In this document: in pieces, positions 10,104-20,882 of the stretch
How the letters are laid out: each line of letters opens with the position of its first letter
How positions within the stretch are numbered: position 1 is the stretch's first letter
NCBI GenBank assembly: GCA_016713085.1
Contig: JADJPV010000002.1
Coordinates: 992,001 to 1,056,000 of the forward strand
Reading direction: 5' to 3'
Length of the DNA stretch: 64,000 bases
Source: Chitinophagaceae bacterium
Lineage (GTDB): Bacteria; Bacteroidota; Bacteroidia; Chitinophagales; Chitinophagaceae
Translations under genes and position numbers: made by a program
The notes under the pieces: generated by a model
Seen by the model: only the letters and a program-made list of their open reading frames with translations
Databases searched by the model: none
What the model was told of the DNA's origin: nothing

Positions 10104-11114
10104 TTACATACCAAGTGCTTTCCATGCCATGATATTGTTGAATACAGGTGTGGCAATACGTGTAGCAGAGTTACCGCTTGATGCTCCATTGGTATGGATG
10201 CCAACACAGTAACGGGTTGTTCCGATCTTAATCCAGACAGGAGCACCGCTTTGTCCGCCCATTGTATCAATATCATAATAAATAACTCTTGATGATACTG
10301 ATCTTGGTCTTCTTGCCATATACCATTGCTGGTTACCACCTTTATCGCCGGGATATCCGCTAAGGTTTAAGGTTGATGATAATAAAAATGCATCATTGCG
10401 TACTGCATATCCAAAATAACCTGTCCTGTCACCAAGCCTGCTGTTGGCAGGTAAGATGATAGCGCCATAATCAAAGTCCCTGTTTTTGCTTTGTGTCCAT
10501 CCCTGTACACTTCTTAAATTACTGCTGGTACCAGAACCATATGGCCTGGATGCATCATTCATCCCCGGAATTACTTCAATATTCCTTGCCCATCCACCAT
10601 GATCATGCATATAAACACAATGCCCTGCAGTTATTACAGTACGTGGCGAAACAAGCCAGCCTGTGCCAATCCACCTGGTTCCGTCCTTTGCAGTAATGCG
10701 TAAAGCGCATACAGCCCGCCAGGGAAATACAGTAGTTGTATTGATTCTTACTCTGTCATCTGTCCCAATAATTACTTCTCTGAGGTTTTCATTCCGGGGC
10801 ATCAACTCTGAGTAACTGGCAAAAAATGCTTCTTTTGGCTGACTTTCTAAAGTTGGAATCTCAACACCTGATTCTTCAAATGTATCTGATACTTCAGCCG
10901 CTTCAACAGCAGCCACGTTGGTAACTTCCCTGTCTGCTTCCTGTTGATTCAATAATTTAAATCCTTCAACTTCTTCCAGTTCTGTATTTGCACCCTCAGG
11001 TGTAAATGCAGATTTAATTAAATTTTCAGCCCCCATTGGAGGATTCTCTGTCATTGTTCCCATTTCGGAATGGTGTCCGTTACCATTTCTTTCAGATAAG
11101 GTCTTAGGTTTCAT
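10104..11114 (-). CDS. V8-like trypsin-fold serine protease with acidic N-terminal region
   Basis: A 336-residue protein. Residues 1-115 are Glu-rich and low-complexity-like (ELEEVEGFKLL, VAAVEAAEVSDTFEESGVE) and may act as a propeptide. The protease domain follows, with catalytic His165 (VITAGHCVY), Asp215 (DFDYGAIIL) and Ser289 (TMGGQSGAPVWI), as in glutamyl endopeptidase/V8-type S1 proteases. ATG 11114 is preferred over an upstream TTG. No signal peptide is seen at the N-terminus, so export by the general pathway is not supported. Specificity cannot be assigned. The frame is intact. Confidence 0.86.
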   Translation of the reverse strand: MKPKTLSERNGNGHHSEMGTMTENPPMGAENLIKSAFTPEGANTELEEVEGFKLLNQQEADREVTNVAAVEAAEVSDTFEESGVEIPTLESQPKEAFFASYSELMPRNENLREVIIGTDDRVRINTTTVFPWRAVCALRITAKDGTRWIGTGWLVSPRTVITAGHCVYMHDHGGWARNIEVIPGMNDASRPYGSGTSSNLRSVQGWTQSKNRDFDYGAIILPANSRLGDRTGYFGYAVRNDAFLLSSTLNLSGYPGDKGGNQQWYMARRPRSVSSRVIYYDIDTMGGQSGAPVWIKIGTTRYCVGIHTNGASSGNSATRIATPVFNNIMAWKALGM

Positions 11115-11712
11115 ACTATCAATATTTAAAAATGAAAAATGAACTGTTACTAAAACAGGAAGCATAAGAAAACTACAGTATCATAATTGAAAGTGTACAG
11201 CACTGCCGGTAACCTGTGTTGCTCAGTAAACGAATGAAATTACCGTTCACTCTGCAAAACAACAGGTGTAGTGTTTATGATTAAATCAATTATGAAATGC
11301 TTTAACAAACAGATCCGTAGCTGAAGATGTTACTCAGTTAAAGTTTGTTACCGGGAAATTCTGGCAGGCAGGAAGATGGGTGAATGATATCCTCGGCAAC
11401 CAATGGTGTGAAATATGTTCTTAACTGAGCGGAAGGTTGAAATGCCATTCAATAAAACGGACTGCCTGTTCTTGTTCTCTTACTAACCAGTCTTACTAAC
11501 CATCAGATACAAGTTAGAAACTTTTTTTGCAGAATGCAATCGTAAACTTTCGTTTTTTTGCTCCTGATATTTTTTATCAATGACGTTTCTATTAAATCCG
11601 TTAAAAAGGTTGTAGAAAAACCAGCAGGGATATATTTAAACTTTTAAGAGCAGCCGCAGGATTGAAAAAGAGCGATGGTTCCTGTTAAGTTATTTTCAAA
11701 AGGTAATGAAAT
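11115..11712. other. Intergenic stretch without a clear gene
   Basis: About 600 bp between the protease start and the aminotransferase terminator. The only coding-like reading is short: on the plus strand, starting ATG 11290-11300 and with one slip near 11325, a peptide of about 45 residues ending GNQWCEICS (stop near 11422). There is no similarity I recognise, and the stretch is otherwise AT-rich. It presumably holds the promoter for the protease. I see no RNA gene. Confidence 0.4.
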
Positions 11713-11742
11713 AAAAAACCCGGCATGTTTTAATACCGGGTT
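11713..11742 (-). terminator. Rho-independent terminator of the aminotransferase gene
   Basis: AAACCCGG and CCGGGTTT form an 8-bp stem with a 12-nt loop, 20 bp beyond the aminotransferase stop codon. On the minus strand it is followed by TTTTTTATTT. Confidence 0.8.
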
Positions 11743-11762
11743 TGCAATTATTGAACAAATCA

Positions 11763-12948
11763 TTATTTCAATTTTGCCAATGCTTCTTTAATACGCTTGT
11801 ACGCCTCTTCAATTTTTTCCAAACTGTTGGCAAATGATAAGCGGATACATTCTGGTGATCCAAATGCACGGCCGGTAACGGTTGATACATGTGCAGTATT
11901 TAATAAATACATGCAAAGATCATCTGCATTTTCAATTTTCTCATCGCCGTTTGCTTTTCCAAAGTAGTAATCAACTCTTGGAAAAACATAGAAAGCTCCA
12001 TCAGGTTCAGCTAATTTCCATCCTGGAACTTCGCTTACCAGTTGCATCACTCTTTTCTTTCTGCGTTCAAACTCTTTAGTCATGGCAAGTGTTGGAGCCT
12101 GGTCACCAGTCAATGCATCAATTGCTGCTCTTTGTGTAACAGCATTGGTACCGCTGGTAAACTGGCCCTGCAGTTTTTCACAGCCTTTGCAACATTTACA
12201 TTGGCCGCAATATATCCCAAACGGTAACCGGTCATTGCATAACCTTTGCTTAAACCGTTCACAATAATTACCTGTTCTTTTATTTCATCAAACTGAGCAA
12301 TGCTTTCGTGTTTACCAATAAAATTGATATACTCATAAATTTCATCGGAGATAATAAAGATGTGTTTGTGCTTTGCAAACACTGCTGCCAGATCTTTTAA
12401 TTCTTCTTTGCTGTAAACCGATCCTGATGGGTTACAGGGTGAAGAAAACATAAACACTCTTGTTTTGGGAGTGATGGCTTTTTCCAGTTCAGCACCGGTG
12501 ATCTTGTATTTGTTCTCCATTGTAGTTGGAAGAATAACAGGAACACCTCCTGCAATTTTCACCAGCTCAGAATACGTAACCCAGAACGGAGCAGGAATAA
12601 TTACTTCATCACCCTGGTCAACAGTTGCAAGAATAATATTTGCTAAACTTTGCTTGGCTCCTGTTGATACAATAATATTCTCAGGTTTATAATCAAGGTT
12701 ATTATCACGTTTCAACTTTGCACAAACTGCTTCCCTTAAATCAAGATAGCCTGATACGGGAGTATAATGACTGTAGTTGTCATCCACTGCTTTTTAGCTG
12801 ATTGTTTAATATGATCAGGTGTATCAAAATCGGCTCACCTAAACTGAGATCAATCACATCCACCTTTTGCTCTTAATTCACGGCCGAGCTTTGCCATTTT
12901 TAATGTTTCAGGTTCACTGAACCGGTCTAACAGGGAAGAAAGTTTCAT
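11763..12948 (-). CDS. PLP-dependent aspartate aminotransferase, class I (frameshifted)
   Basis: About 395 residues. The start MKLSSLLDRFSEPETLKMAKL at 12948 is followed by LSLGEPDFDTPDHIK. The core then has the STGAKQSLANI stretch, SPCNPSGSVYS, IISDEIYEYI, and the Schiff-base lysine in NGLSKGYAMTGYRLGY, all class I aminotransferase hallmarks (aspartate aminotransferase/MalY-like Ib group). The C-terminal RLSFANSLEKIEEAYKRI contains the substrate carboxylate-binding Arg region. Slips occur near 12795, 12815-12860 and 12165. It transfers the amino group between aspartate and 2-oxoglutarate in the cytoplasm if the family assignment holds. It stands alone, with its own terminator. Confidence 0.9.
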
Positions 12949-13041
12949 TTTAATTAAATTGTTTGCGTGCTTTAAAATCTGAAAGATTTACAAATTTTGT
13001 TTTACCGCTGCGCAAGTTAGTACATGCAAGACTATTATTTG

Positions 13042-13768
13042 TTAGTTGTGCTGAATGATTGATAAGGACAACGAATCATTCCCTGCCCTTGCCACATATC
13101 CTTTTAAAAGCAGTGAATAAACAGTGCCCTTTTTAAAATTGAACTGGTATTGTTTTACAATACTGTTGTTTGATTTCTTCCTGATTTTGATGGTTACAAC
13201 AGAGTCAGCATAAAAACTCTGGAACCCACTGGCTGTAAGTATAACCGCCTGACTAAAGTCCCCGAAATAATTCATGCCGCTTACAATAGCTGAATCCTCA
13301 CCGGGATTTACCGGGTGTGTGGTAACCAAATCAACAGTAGAAATATCCGGACTCATATGCACCATCCTGATCTTTGATTTTTTACCAAGACCGGTTGTGT
13401 CAAGATTATCTTTGAGGAAAAAGTATTTTGCTTTTGATGGAATCATTGAATCGCACACAAAAAGAAAGATTCAATCCTTCATTGGCAAACAGCCAGCTGG
13501 CTATTTCATCAGCCCCTTTTTTCAACCGGTAGTTATTGAAACCACTGTCAACAGTCAGATTTGTTACAGTAGGATTCATTCCTGTTAAATAGGTTAATTG
13601 CCCCACAGGCTTCAGATTTTGCAGCAATTCAATACTGCCTGAATTGGGCGATGCATTGATCAGCTTCAGTTGGGTTGTTGTTCCCTTTACAATGTCTTTT
13701 TTGTTACAGCTGTAAACAGCAACAGAAAGAATAAAAATCAACTGCCACATAAACGTATTCACTCTCAT
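13042..13768 (-). CDS. DUF4397 domain lipoprotein (frameshifted)
   Basis: A lipoprotein of about 240 residues. The signal sequence ends in a lipobox (SVAVYSCNKKD). The body has the DUF4397 pattern of repeated beta-strands (LKLINASPNSGSIELL, then IRMVHMSPDISTVDLV, then GTVYSLLLKGY), a family of extracytoplasmic immunoglobulin-like proteins of unknown function. The two parts are in different frames, joined near 13455 at LSFFVCDSMIPSK. Its start overlaps the stop of the upstream serine hydrolase gene by 4 bp (13765-13768), so the two are probably co-translated. Confidence 0.82.
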
Positions 13769-14906
13769 TTGTCGTACTGCACTTTAAATTTTGATAGATC
13801 GGGTTGATGCGGTCGTTCCCGTTTCAATTCGTAGTTATAAATTGTTTGTCCCAGTTGTTCAAGAAAAGGCAAACCAACAGAATCATAATCATACTTATCA
13901 TCATTCAGTATTCCATCTGCATTGCAGTAAATGGTGGCGCTCAGCATAAACTCAACATTCTTTTCAAAATCCACGATATAAGCAACATCAGTTAAGAAAC
14001 CATACGACCAGCCAACTTTGTTAAAGATGCGGATCTGCTTTGGTAAAGGTTTATGCTTTTGCGTTCCGAACATGAGGAACTTGCAATAGGCATCATAAAA
14101 TTCAGTTGTATCATATTCCGGAAACTTCGTTTCTGAAGGCAGCTGACTCATGTACCTGTATAAGAAACCTGTAATCATCTGCCGTAAGATCGAAGCGTTG
14201 TTTTTTGGGAACTGATTCAGGAAACAGTATACTTCGTAACAGTTGATGAAGATCATTCAGGTAAATCCTGTTCTTCCTGCTGAAATCAAATGCTTCATTC
14301 ACCAGTGCGTTTTGATCATTGATAAATCCTTTGCCCAGTTTTTGATCACGAACCAGATAGTTATAAGTACTGATGAACTGTGGCTGTTCGTAAATGATCT
14401 TCCCGCTGCTGTCACGAAAGCTGAGAGGATTGGTGGTACGGTGCTGATCTTCGCTCATTGTAATTGCCAGGCGGCGGATGATCTGGGCATCTTTGTATCC
14501 TTTCTTACTCAAATGATCCTGCAGGTACTGCTGTCCCAAAACTCGTACAGCCGGTTATTGGCATCGTTATCACTTACAAGGAAGATCTTTTGATATAATG
14601 TTCAGGAGTTGGTCGGCCATCAGGAGTTGTGGGATCGTTATAAACAACGGTTTGCCCGGCAGATCCTTTTCAGTGATCATAGTTGTGTTTCGGGAATGCC
14701 CAGATGGTTAAGTTTCTCCAGAGCAAGAAACGCAACCGGCATTTTTACCATGGAAGCCGGATAGAAATAGAGATCATTCTTTACATTGAAGTAATAATCG
14801 GTGAAATGAGGACGGTTCTTTTTGTCCCTGTCGATTCGGGTATAAACGATCTGCACCCGCATGGAATCCCTGTTTTTCAGCACTTCTCCTCAACCACAGA
14901 AAGCAT
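13765..14906 (-). CDS. Serine hydrolase, class A beta-lactamase-like (frameshifted)
   Basis: About 380 residues, of the beta-lactamase class A/Beta-lactamase2 fold. The nucleophile motif SxxK is in YPASMVKMPVAFLALEKL. Further on are LVRDQKLGKGFINDQ and the C-terminal KVGWSYGFLTDVAYIVD, which fits the KTG-like strand. Slips occur near 14675, 14545-14590 and 14180. The N-terminus is uncertain: frames around 14880-14940 contain stops and no clear signal peptide, so 14906 is only a plausible ATG. Bacteroidota members of this family are mostly uncharacterised esterase- or peptidase-like enzymes, so beta-lactam hydrolysis is not claimed. Coupled to the DUF4397 lipoprotein. Confidence 0.8.
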
Positions 14907-14958
14907 TAAGTGATGGAAAACAGGATGTTGACAGCTGTTCGCTTTCAAAACAATCCCC

Positions 14959-14966
14959 TATCTTTG
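14959..14966 (+). promoter_or_regulatory. Bacteroidota -7 element (TATCTTTG) upstream of secDF
   Basis: TATCTTTG matches the TAnnTTTG -7 consensus of the Bacteroidota housekeeping sigma factor. It lies 36 bp before the secDF start, in the divergent intergenic region. No convincing -33 element is claimed. Confidence 0.6.
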
Positions 14967-15002
14967 CCGTCCTTAAAAAAGAACCCCAATTAATATTCTA
15001 TT

Positions 15003-17996
15003 ATGGCACTGAAAGGTTTGGTTAGGTTTTTTGCAATCATGCTGATCTTCATTTCTGTATGGCAATTAAGTTTTACGTGGATTGTCAACAATTTTGAAAG
15101 CAAGCAAAAGCCAGAGCTGAGAAATATGTGAAAAGCAATTTCGGAAGCGCTTCAAAAGAAACGAGAGACTCTGCTTTTAATTCAACTTACCGTCGCTATG
15201 TTGACAGTTTGAAAGAAAAAGAACTGATGAACGTTGCTGTACTGTATCCTAAGTTAACGTACCAAAAAGCAATTGAGCAGGAACTGAACCTTGGTTTGGA
15301 TCTGCAGGGTGGTATGAACGTTACACTGGAAGTTGGTTTAGATGGATTGATCCGCTCCATGAGTAATAATCCAAAAGATTCTACTCTTAATAAAGCATTG
15401 GAAAGCGCCAATAAAAGAAAGCAAACAGCGATGCTGATTTTGTTACGCTTTTCCAGCAGGCTTACAGTGAAGTTTCCGGTGGCGGAAATTTAGCTGCTCT
15501 ATTTGCAGGTGGAAAAAATAAGAACATTAAAATTGATGCAGGCAATGGTGCTGTTATTGATGCTATCCGTGTAGAAGCAAGAGATGCCATTAAAAGAACC
15601 TACGACCGCTTGACAGCAAGGATCGATCAGTTTGGTGTTGCTCAACCCAATATCAGCTTCGATCAGAATAAAGGAATTATTACTGTAGAGCTTGCAGGTG
15701 TGGATGATCCTGAACGTGTACGTAAGTTCTTACAGGCAACTGCCAACCTTGAATTCTGGGAAACCTACCGTAATGAAGATCAGTTGGTGCAGCAAAGTCT
15801 GCAGCAGATCGATCAGAAAGTAAAAGCGTATTTAAGTGGTGGAACAGATACATCTAAAGTTGATACAACCAACAAAGTAGCAGGAGTAAGCGACCAGCCT
15901 GTAACATCATTGATGGCTCAGCAGGTAGATGGCAAGGCTGTAGGTTACAGCAGTGCAACAATTGGCCTCATCCGTATTTCTGATACAGCATTATTTTCAA
16001 AATATACAAAACTTGATATTGTAAAAGCTTCTATTCCTTCAACCATGCGTTTTCTCTATGGGGCTAAACCTGTAGGGAAAAAACAAACGGGGTGAAAGCT
16101 TGCTTGAAATATTTGTCATTAAAACTGTTCCCGGTTCTGATCTTCCAAAATTAACCGGTGAATTTATTACTGATGCCAACCAGGATTTCAATCAGCGGAA
16201 TAATGAAGTACTGGTGAACATGGCCATGAGCAAAAAAGGTGCTGATATCTGGGAAAAAATGACCGGTGAAGCCTTCAGTGGTAAATATGCTATTGCCATT
16301 GCTCTTGATAACTATGTATACTCTGCACCCGGTGTAAACAATGGCGCTATTTCTGGTGGTAACTCACAGATCAGCGGATCATTTACTACACAGGAAGCAC
16401 AGGATTTGGCAAGCATCTTACGTACAGGTAAACTCCCCGCTCCTGCTAAAATTGTACAGGAACAGGTGGTTGGTCCAACACTTGGTGCTGAAGCAATCAA
16501 AGGCGGTTCACTGTCTTTCCTCATTTCATTTATTGTGATTTTTGTACTGATGCTCGTGTATTATAACACAGGCGGATGGGTTGCAAATATTGCCCTGATC
16601 TTAAACTTATTATTTACAGTTGGTGTACTCAGCGCATGGGGCGCCACATTAACTGCCGCAGGTATTGCCGGTTTGGTATTAACAATCGGTATGGCGGTGG
16701 ATACGAACGTAATCATCTTTGAACGTATTAAAGAAGAATTAACCAAAGGCAAGAGCTATCAATTAGCAGTGAACGATGGTTATAAACATGCCCTTGCTCC
16801 TGTACTGGATGCACACGTAACAACCTTATTAACCGCCATCATCCTGTTGTATTTCGGGTTAGGTCCGGTTAAAGGGTTTTGCAACCACACAGATCATTGG
16901 TATCCTCCTCAGTTTATTCTGCGGTATTCTTGTTTCCAGGCTCATTACTGATTTCTGGATGAAGAAGAACCGTCACTTTGAATATTTTACCGCTATTTCA
17001 CGCCGCATCTTTAAACATGCTGCTTACAAATTCATTGAGTACCGCAAGGTAGCTTATGGTATTTCACTGGTGGTATTACTGCTGGGTGTTGCATCAATCT
17101 TTAATGGTTTTGATTATGGTGTTGAATTCAGAGGAGGACGCAGTTATACCATTAAGTTTGACCGTGAAATGAAGAACGAAGAAGTTGCAAACGAGTTGAA
17201 TAAAGTGCTGAATAAGTTCCCGATCATTAAAACAGTTGGTAATAATAAGCAGTTGAATATTACGACTGATTATATGATTGAGCAACCCGGTCAGCAGGTT
17301 GATTCAATTGTAGAAAGTAAAATATTTGAAGGATTGAAAACCTTCCTTCCTGCAGGAACAACCTATCAGCAGTTCGATAAAAAATTCAAACAGAGTTCAC
17401 AAACAGTACAGCCTACTATTTCTGATGATTTGAAAAAAGGTGCATTGTGGGCTACCATTCTCGGCTTGCTGGCAATTACATTATACATCTTCATCCGTTT
17501 CCGTGACTGGAGATATTCAGTGGGTACAATTGTAGCCTTGCTGCATGACGTACTGGTAACATTGATTGTGTTCTCTTTCCTGAGAAACATCGTTCCCTTC
17601 CCGCTTGAAATTGATCAGCATTTTATTGCGGCCATCTTAACAGTAATTGGTTTCTCAATGAACGATACGGTAATTGTATTTGACCGTGTGCGTGAATACA
17701 GTGCAAAAATGTTTGGTCAGGATAAGGGTGTAATCCTTAACAAAGCCATCAATGATACACTGGCTCGTACCATCATGACATCACTCACTGTGTTCTTAAC
17801 GTTGCTCATCCTCTTCATCTTTGGTGGTGAGGTAACAAGAGGCTTTGCCTTTGCAATGTTAATCGGTGTTATCACAGGTACTTACTCATCAGTATTCGTG
17901 GCAGCACCAATCCTGATGGATTTTGCAAAAAACAAACCATTAGGTCAGCCTGAAAAAGATAAAACGCTGGCAAGAGCAAGACATACTATCAGCTAA
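15003..17996 (+). CDS. secDF: Protein translocase SecDF fusion (frameshifted)
   Basis: SecD and SecF are fused in one protein of about 998 residues, as usual in Bacteroidota. It uses the proton gradient to pull exported proteins out of SecYEG. Seen in order: the N-terminal helix (MALKGLVRFFAIMLIFISVW), the SecD signature LNLGLDLQGGMNVTLEV, the P1 periplasmic domain, VVGPTLGAEAIKGG, TIGMAVDTNVIIFERIKEEL, then the SecF part with DYGVEFRGGRSYTI and TVIGFSMNDTVIVFDRVRE. Breaks are near 15110, 15420, 16085-16100 and 16880. The conserved Asp residues of the TM4/TM10 motifs are present. It is the only copy in the window and is followed by a strong terminator. Confidence 0.96.
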
Positions 17997-18017
17997 TAAC
18001 TGATTCATAATAAAAGG

Positions 18018-18044
18018 AACCCTGACATTTCTGTCAGGGTTTTT
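18018..18044 (+). terminator. Rho-independent terminator of secDF
   Basis: Perfect 10-bp stem (AACCCTGACA with TGTCAGGGTT), 4-nt loop TTTC, followed by T residues, 21 bp after the secDF stop. Confidence 0.9.
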
Positions 18045-18066
18045 ACTTTAACCTGAATATTTTTCA

Positions 18067-18120
18067 GGGCTAAAGCCCACCTGCTTTATAACTGATAACC
18101 CCTGCTTAAGCAAGGGGTTA
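18067..18120. repeat. Pair of intergenic palindromes (REP-like)
   Basis: Two palindromes lie side by side. GGGCT-AA-AGCCC is at 18067-18078. TAACCCC at 18096-18102 pairs with GGGGTTA at 18114-18120, enclosing the self-complementary TGCTTAAGCA. They lie between the secDF terminator and the next gene's end. Such paired hairpins look like repetitive extragenic palindromes; whether they recur elsewhere in the genome cannot be seen here. Confidence 0.55.
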
Positions 18121-18286
18121 TAAAAAAATTTAAATCCTGGCCCAGCCCTGATTCTTTATAACTTATTATTGAATAAAGATTGTCTGTTGCTAATTACTTC
18201 TCCCATCTTGCCAACCACTACTATCTACTCACAACTATCGGCTATCGGCTTTCTCCTTCACCTCTTTTGAACTCTTAACCCACCTC

Positions 18287-19184
18287 TTATTTATAGCCCA
18301 TCCATTTCCTGCTCTGCTTATTAAACACCCAGTAAATATCATTACAGAAAGTGAAGTTGAAATAGGTTTCCAGTTCAAAATCAACCGGCAGTTTAACGAT
18401 CTGGCTCATATAACCGGTTTTAATATCGTAGAGTTCAACCTGCTTTTTGGTAATATTCAGCAAACCGATTTCTGCCCCTTTTGTTCCGGTGTAAATAATG
18501 GAACGTGTATTATAATTGCTTTCAAAATCTGTAGTGGTTGTCTGTACTCCATCTTTTGAATTCATTGAGCCGATATGGAGCTGAATTGTTTTCCGTTTAT
18601 CTGTGCCATCCGTATTGTAGCAGGTGATATTCAGTCCATCAAGGAACAGCACTTCATTATCTTCTGTATTGAGCACACCTGCACTGTTTTTATCGGGCTG
18701 ATAAGATCCTTCTTTAAAAACCTCAATCGTTTCGGGTAATCCTTTTTTGTTGAGATCATAGGTAAACCATCCAAATGCATCGTAGCCGTTACCGCCAATC
18801 TTTTTTGTTTTGGGGTTGTACCATAACCCTCTTACATCAATCAAGGTTGCCTGGTCTTCTGCTGATAGTACATCACCATCCTTATCAAATATCACCAGTG
18901 GGAATATTTTATTACCTGCCTGTGCTGCATAATATAATTTTTCCTTTGGGTGATATACAATGGCTGCACCATTCGCCCCGCCTTCAGGAATTTTCATTTC
19001 CATTACTTTCTCAGCTGAAATGATGCGGAGTTCTTTATTGCCCCCCACCACTGTTGTTTTTAGATTCTTTATCACCTGCATCTCCCATAATTGCAGATAC
19101 GGCTGCAGGTTTTTTCTTTTGTGCAAAATTGGTTGTGCTGATGCCAAGTGTAAGGAAAAGCAAAGGGAGGATAATCTTGTTCAT
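18287..19184 (-). CDS. Exported protein of unknown function (frameshifted at a G6 run)
   Basis: The start at 19184 gives a signal peptide (MNKIILPLLFLTLGISTTNF, cleavage after FAQ), then AAVSAIMGDAGDKESKNNSGGG. The frame then shifts at the run of six C (19041-19046) into the long remaining frame of about 245 residues. That part is built of repeated beta-strand motifs (AIVYHPKEKLYYAAQAGN, LWYNPKTKKIGGNGYDAFG, VLFLDGLNITCYNTDGT), which suggests a beta-propeller-like fold, though no named repeat fits. Function unknown. It stands alone between secDF and the accessory patch. Confidence 0.72.
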
Positions 19185-19875
19185 GTGAAACTATTTTACT
19201 GCGAGTTACAACATATTCCAATAAGTGCCAATACCAACTGGTGGGTAAATTCAAAAGTGTGCAAAAAGTGATTTTTTTAAAAGAGAGGGGCGAAGGGCCT
19301 GAAAAGCAATATGATTGCAGCTTATTTCTTTTTGTATGCTTTGGTGAAACTTTAGAATTACTGGCTGAATTTGATCTTGTCTGTGTTGCAAACTACAGAC
19401 AGATTTCATCTTTTTGTTCATTACTCATCGTTTACCAATCCCAGCTTTGCATGCTTGGAATACTAAGGATAGCAGAGGGAGCAACATGAACAATAACTAA
19501 GACAGCACTCATCTTTTATTCAATACTATCGTTTACCAAAACCAGCTTACTTGTTTGCCAAGGATGCTGAGTCGCAACATTTTAATATTTTCTGCATGTT
19601 GGCGGGACACCATCATGAGCAAGAATTTAAAATCTTGCGAATGTTAGATAAATGGGATACCATACAAGCAGACAATAATAAAGCAATTCCTGCTTTTTTA
19701 CTCTTAGCTCCAAAAACATCGTCACAAAAACAATAAGATCACAAGTGGGCTTATATCAAACAAAACTCATGTAAGAAAGGAAGCTCCATCTTTTCGGACT
19801 TTTAAAATAAACCTGAAAAAATTGGTAAATAAACAGCCGAACTAATGTTTCTAATTTTTTAGCTGTTGTTGGCGT
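19185..19875. other. Non-coding stretch left of the IS110 element
   Basis: About 690 bp without a credible gene; the short open frames have no homology and atypical composition. It holds two imperfect direct copies of a segment starting TCGTTTACCA, about 100 bp apart (near 19428 and 19530). It also holds a 17-bp block CTGCATGTTGGCGGGAC at 19592-19608 that recurs at 21107-21123. The right end carries the half hairpin TTGGCG (19869-19874) that abuts the IS. It looks like accumulated intergenic repeats. Confidence 0.5.
19592..19608 (+). repeat. Copy 1 of palindromic intergenic repeat (degenerate)
   Basis: CTGCATGTTGGCGGGAC is identical to 21107-21123. Beyond it the right arm has drifted (ACCATCATGAGC versus GCCAACAACAGC), so the hairpin is imperfect here. 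Confidence 0.6.
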
Positions 19876-19886
19876 ATTCTAAGATA

Positions 19887-20856
19887 TTACCAAATAATAT
19901 ATGCAGCTAATTTTACTTCATACACTTTTTTTTTTAATAACAGCGTAGACTCTTTCAATCATTTGGCCCTGATGATATTGAGTACACTCATTTTAGGCTT
20001 TCCCTGCCTTTGGTCCCTTTTAGTTGGGTCGTGCTGTTAGCACTTAGCGCGCCATGGTTAATAATGATTTTAATTTTTTTTTGCCAGGTGACTAACTCTT
20101 TGTTTTACCTCTGATACTTATTCCTGAACTATGTTCAAAAGGTGCAACACTACAATAGCAAATGAGTTTCCTTACATCACTGAACCGTGTAAAAATTTTC
20201 TGTTGCTTCAGCAGGTGAACGCTTAGCAAACCAATACCTGTTACGCTGCTGGCTAACTCATAGTTGGTTTGTAATGATTGATCCAAACCATCGCCTCTTT
20301 AATAGCAGTTTCTGCTTCTTTAACCTCTTGTGTCAAAACTTCTATTACATACTTCATAGAGGCAACCTTTTTTCATTTACTTTTTCCCCATTTGTGACAC
20401 AAGCTCATGTAGCTTACATTGATAGATGCCTTGTCTGTTACGAGTTTGTCACGGTGATTCATGATCTGCTGTAACTCAAGCTGAGCATCACTTAATGGAG
20501 TCATTGGTTGCAATTCTTCTCTCCTCATCAAGCCATACTTACTGATAAATCGGGCATCAACTTTATCACTTTTGCCCTCACCATTCCTAAAGAACGTTTT
20601 ATATCCAATGCAGGTCGTTTTCAAACTTTATCTGCTGCTGTTCTAAATAGGTTCAATACCATAGGTGTAAATACCTGTGTATTCCATTACTACCAGTAAG
20701 CCTTCCGTATTCTTCAGTTCTTTGTGCAGCCATCGGCTAATTGACTTAAACCCTTTACTGTCATTACTTACAGATGACAGGCTCTGTTGCTGAACAAACA
20801 GGTGACAATCCAAGGTATGCTTGGATACATCTACCCATGATGTTTGTAATTTTCAT
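19887..20856 (-). pseudogene. IS110-family transposase (DEDD/Tnp20 type), broken
   Basis: The start MKITNIMGRCIQ at 20856 shifts at once into the frame SWVDVSKHTLDCHLF, the first acidic motif of the DEDD RuvC-like domain. Then come VVMEYTGIYT, NGEGKSDKVDARFISKYGL, and LQQIMNHRDKLVTDKASI. The second domain has ASSVTGIGLLSVHLL and CYCSVAPFEHSSGISIRGKTK, which holds the Ser region of the Transposase_20 domain. The C-terminus VSHLA...MSVLNIIRAK...RVYAVIKKK ends at 19887. The reading needs several frame changes and crosses stop codons (near 20850, 20630, 20360, 20085, 20040 and 19950), with a small deletion in the last third. More breaks than its neighbours suggests true decay added to sequence error. 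Confidence 0.85.
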
Positions 20857-20882
20857 AACTTTAATTTTAGAAAATAAAAAGT

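Noticed and set aside
14860..14940. TGA in the N-terminal reading of the serine hydrolase as a selenocysteine codon
   Set aside because: No SECIS-like structure next to it and the same gene has ordinary frame slips; an unresolved start or error is simpler.
19551..19736. Open frame of about 61 codons left of the IS110 element
   Set aside because: It crosses the intergenic repeat, has no homology pattern and a His/Gln-rich odd composition; treated as chance.
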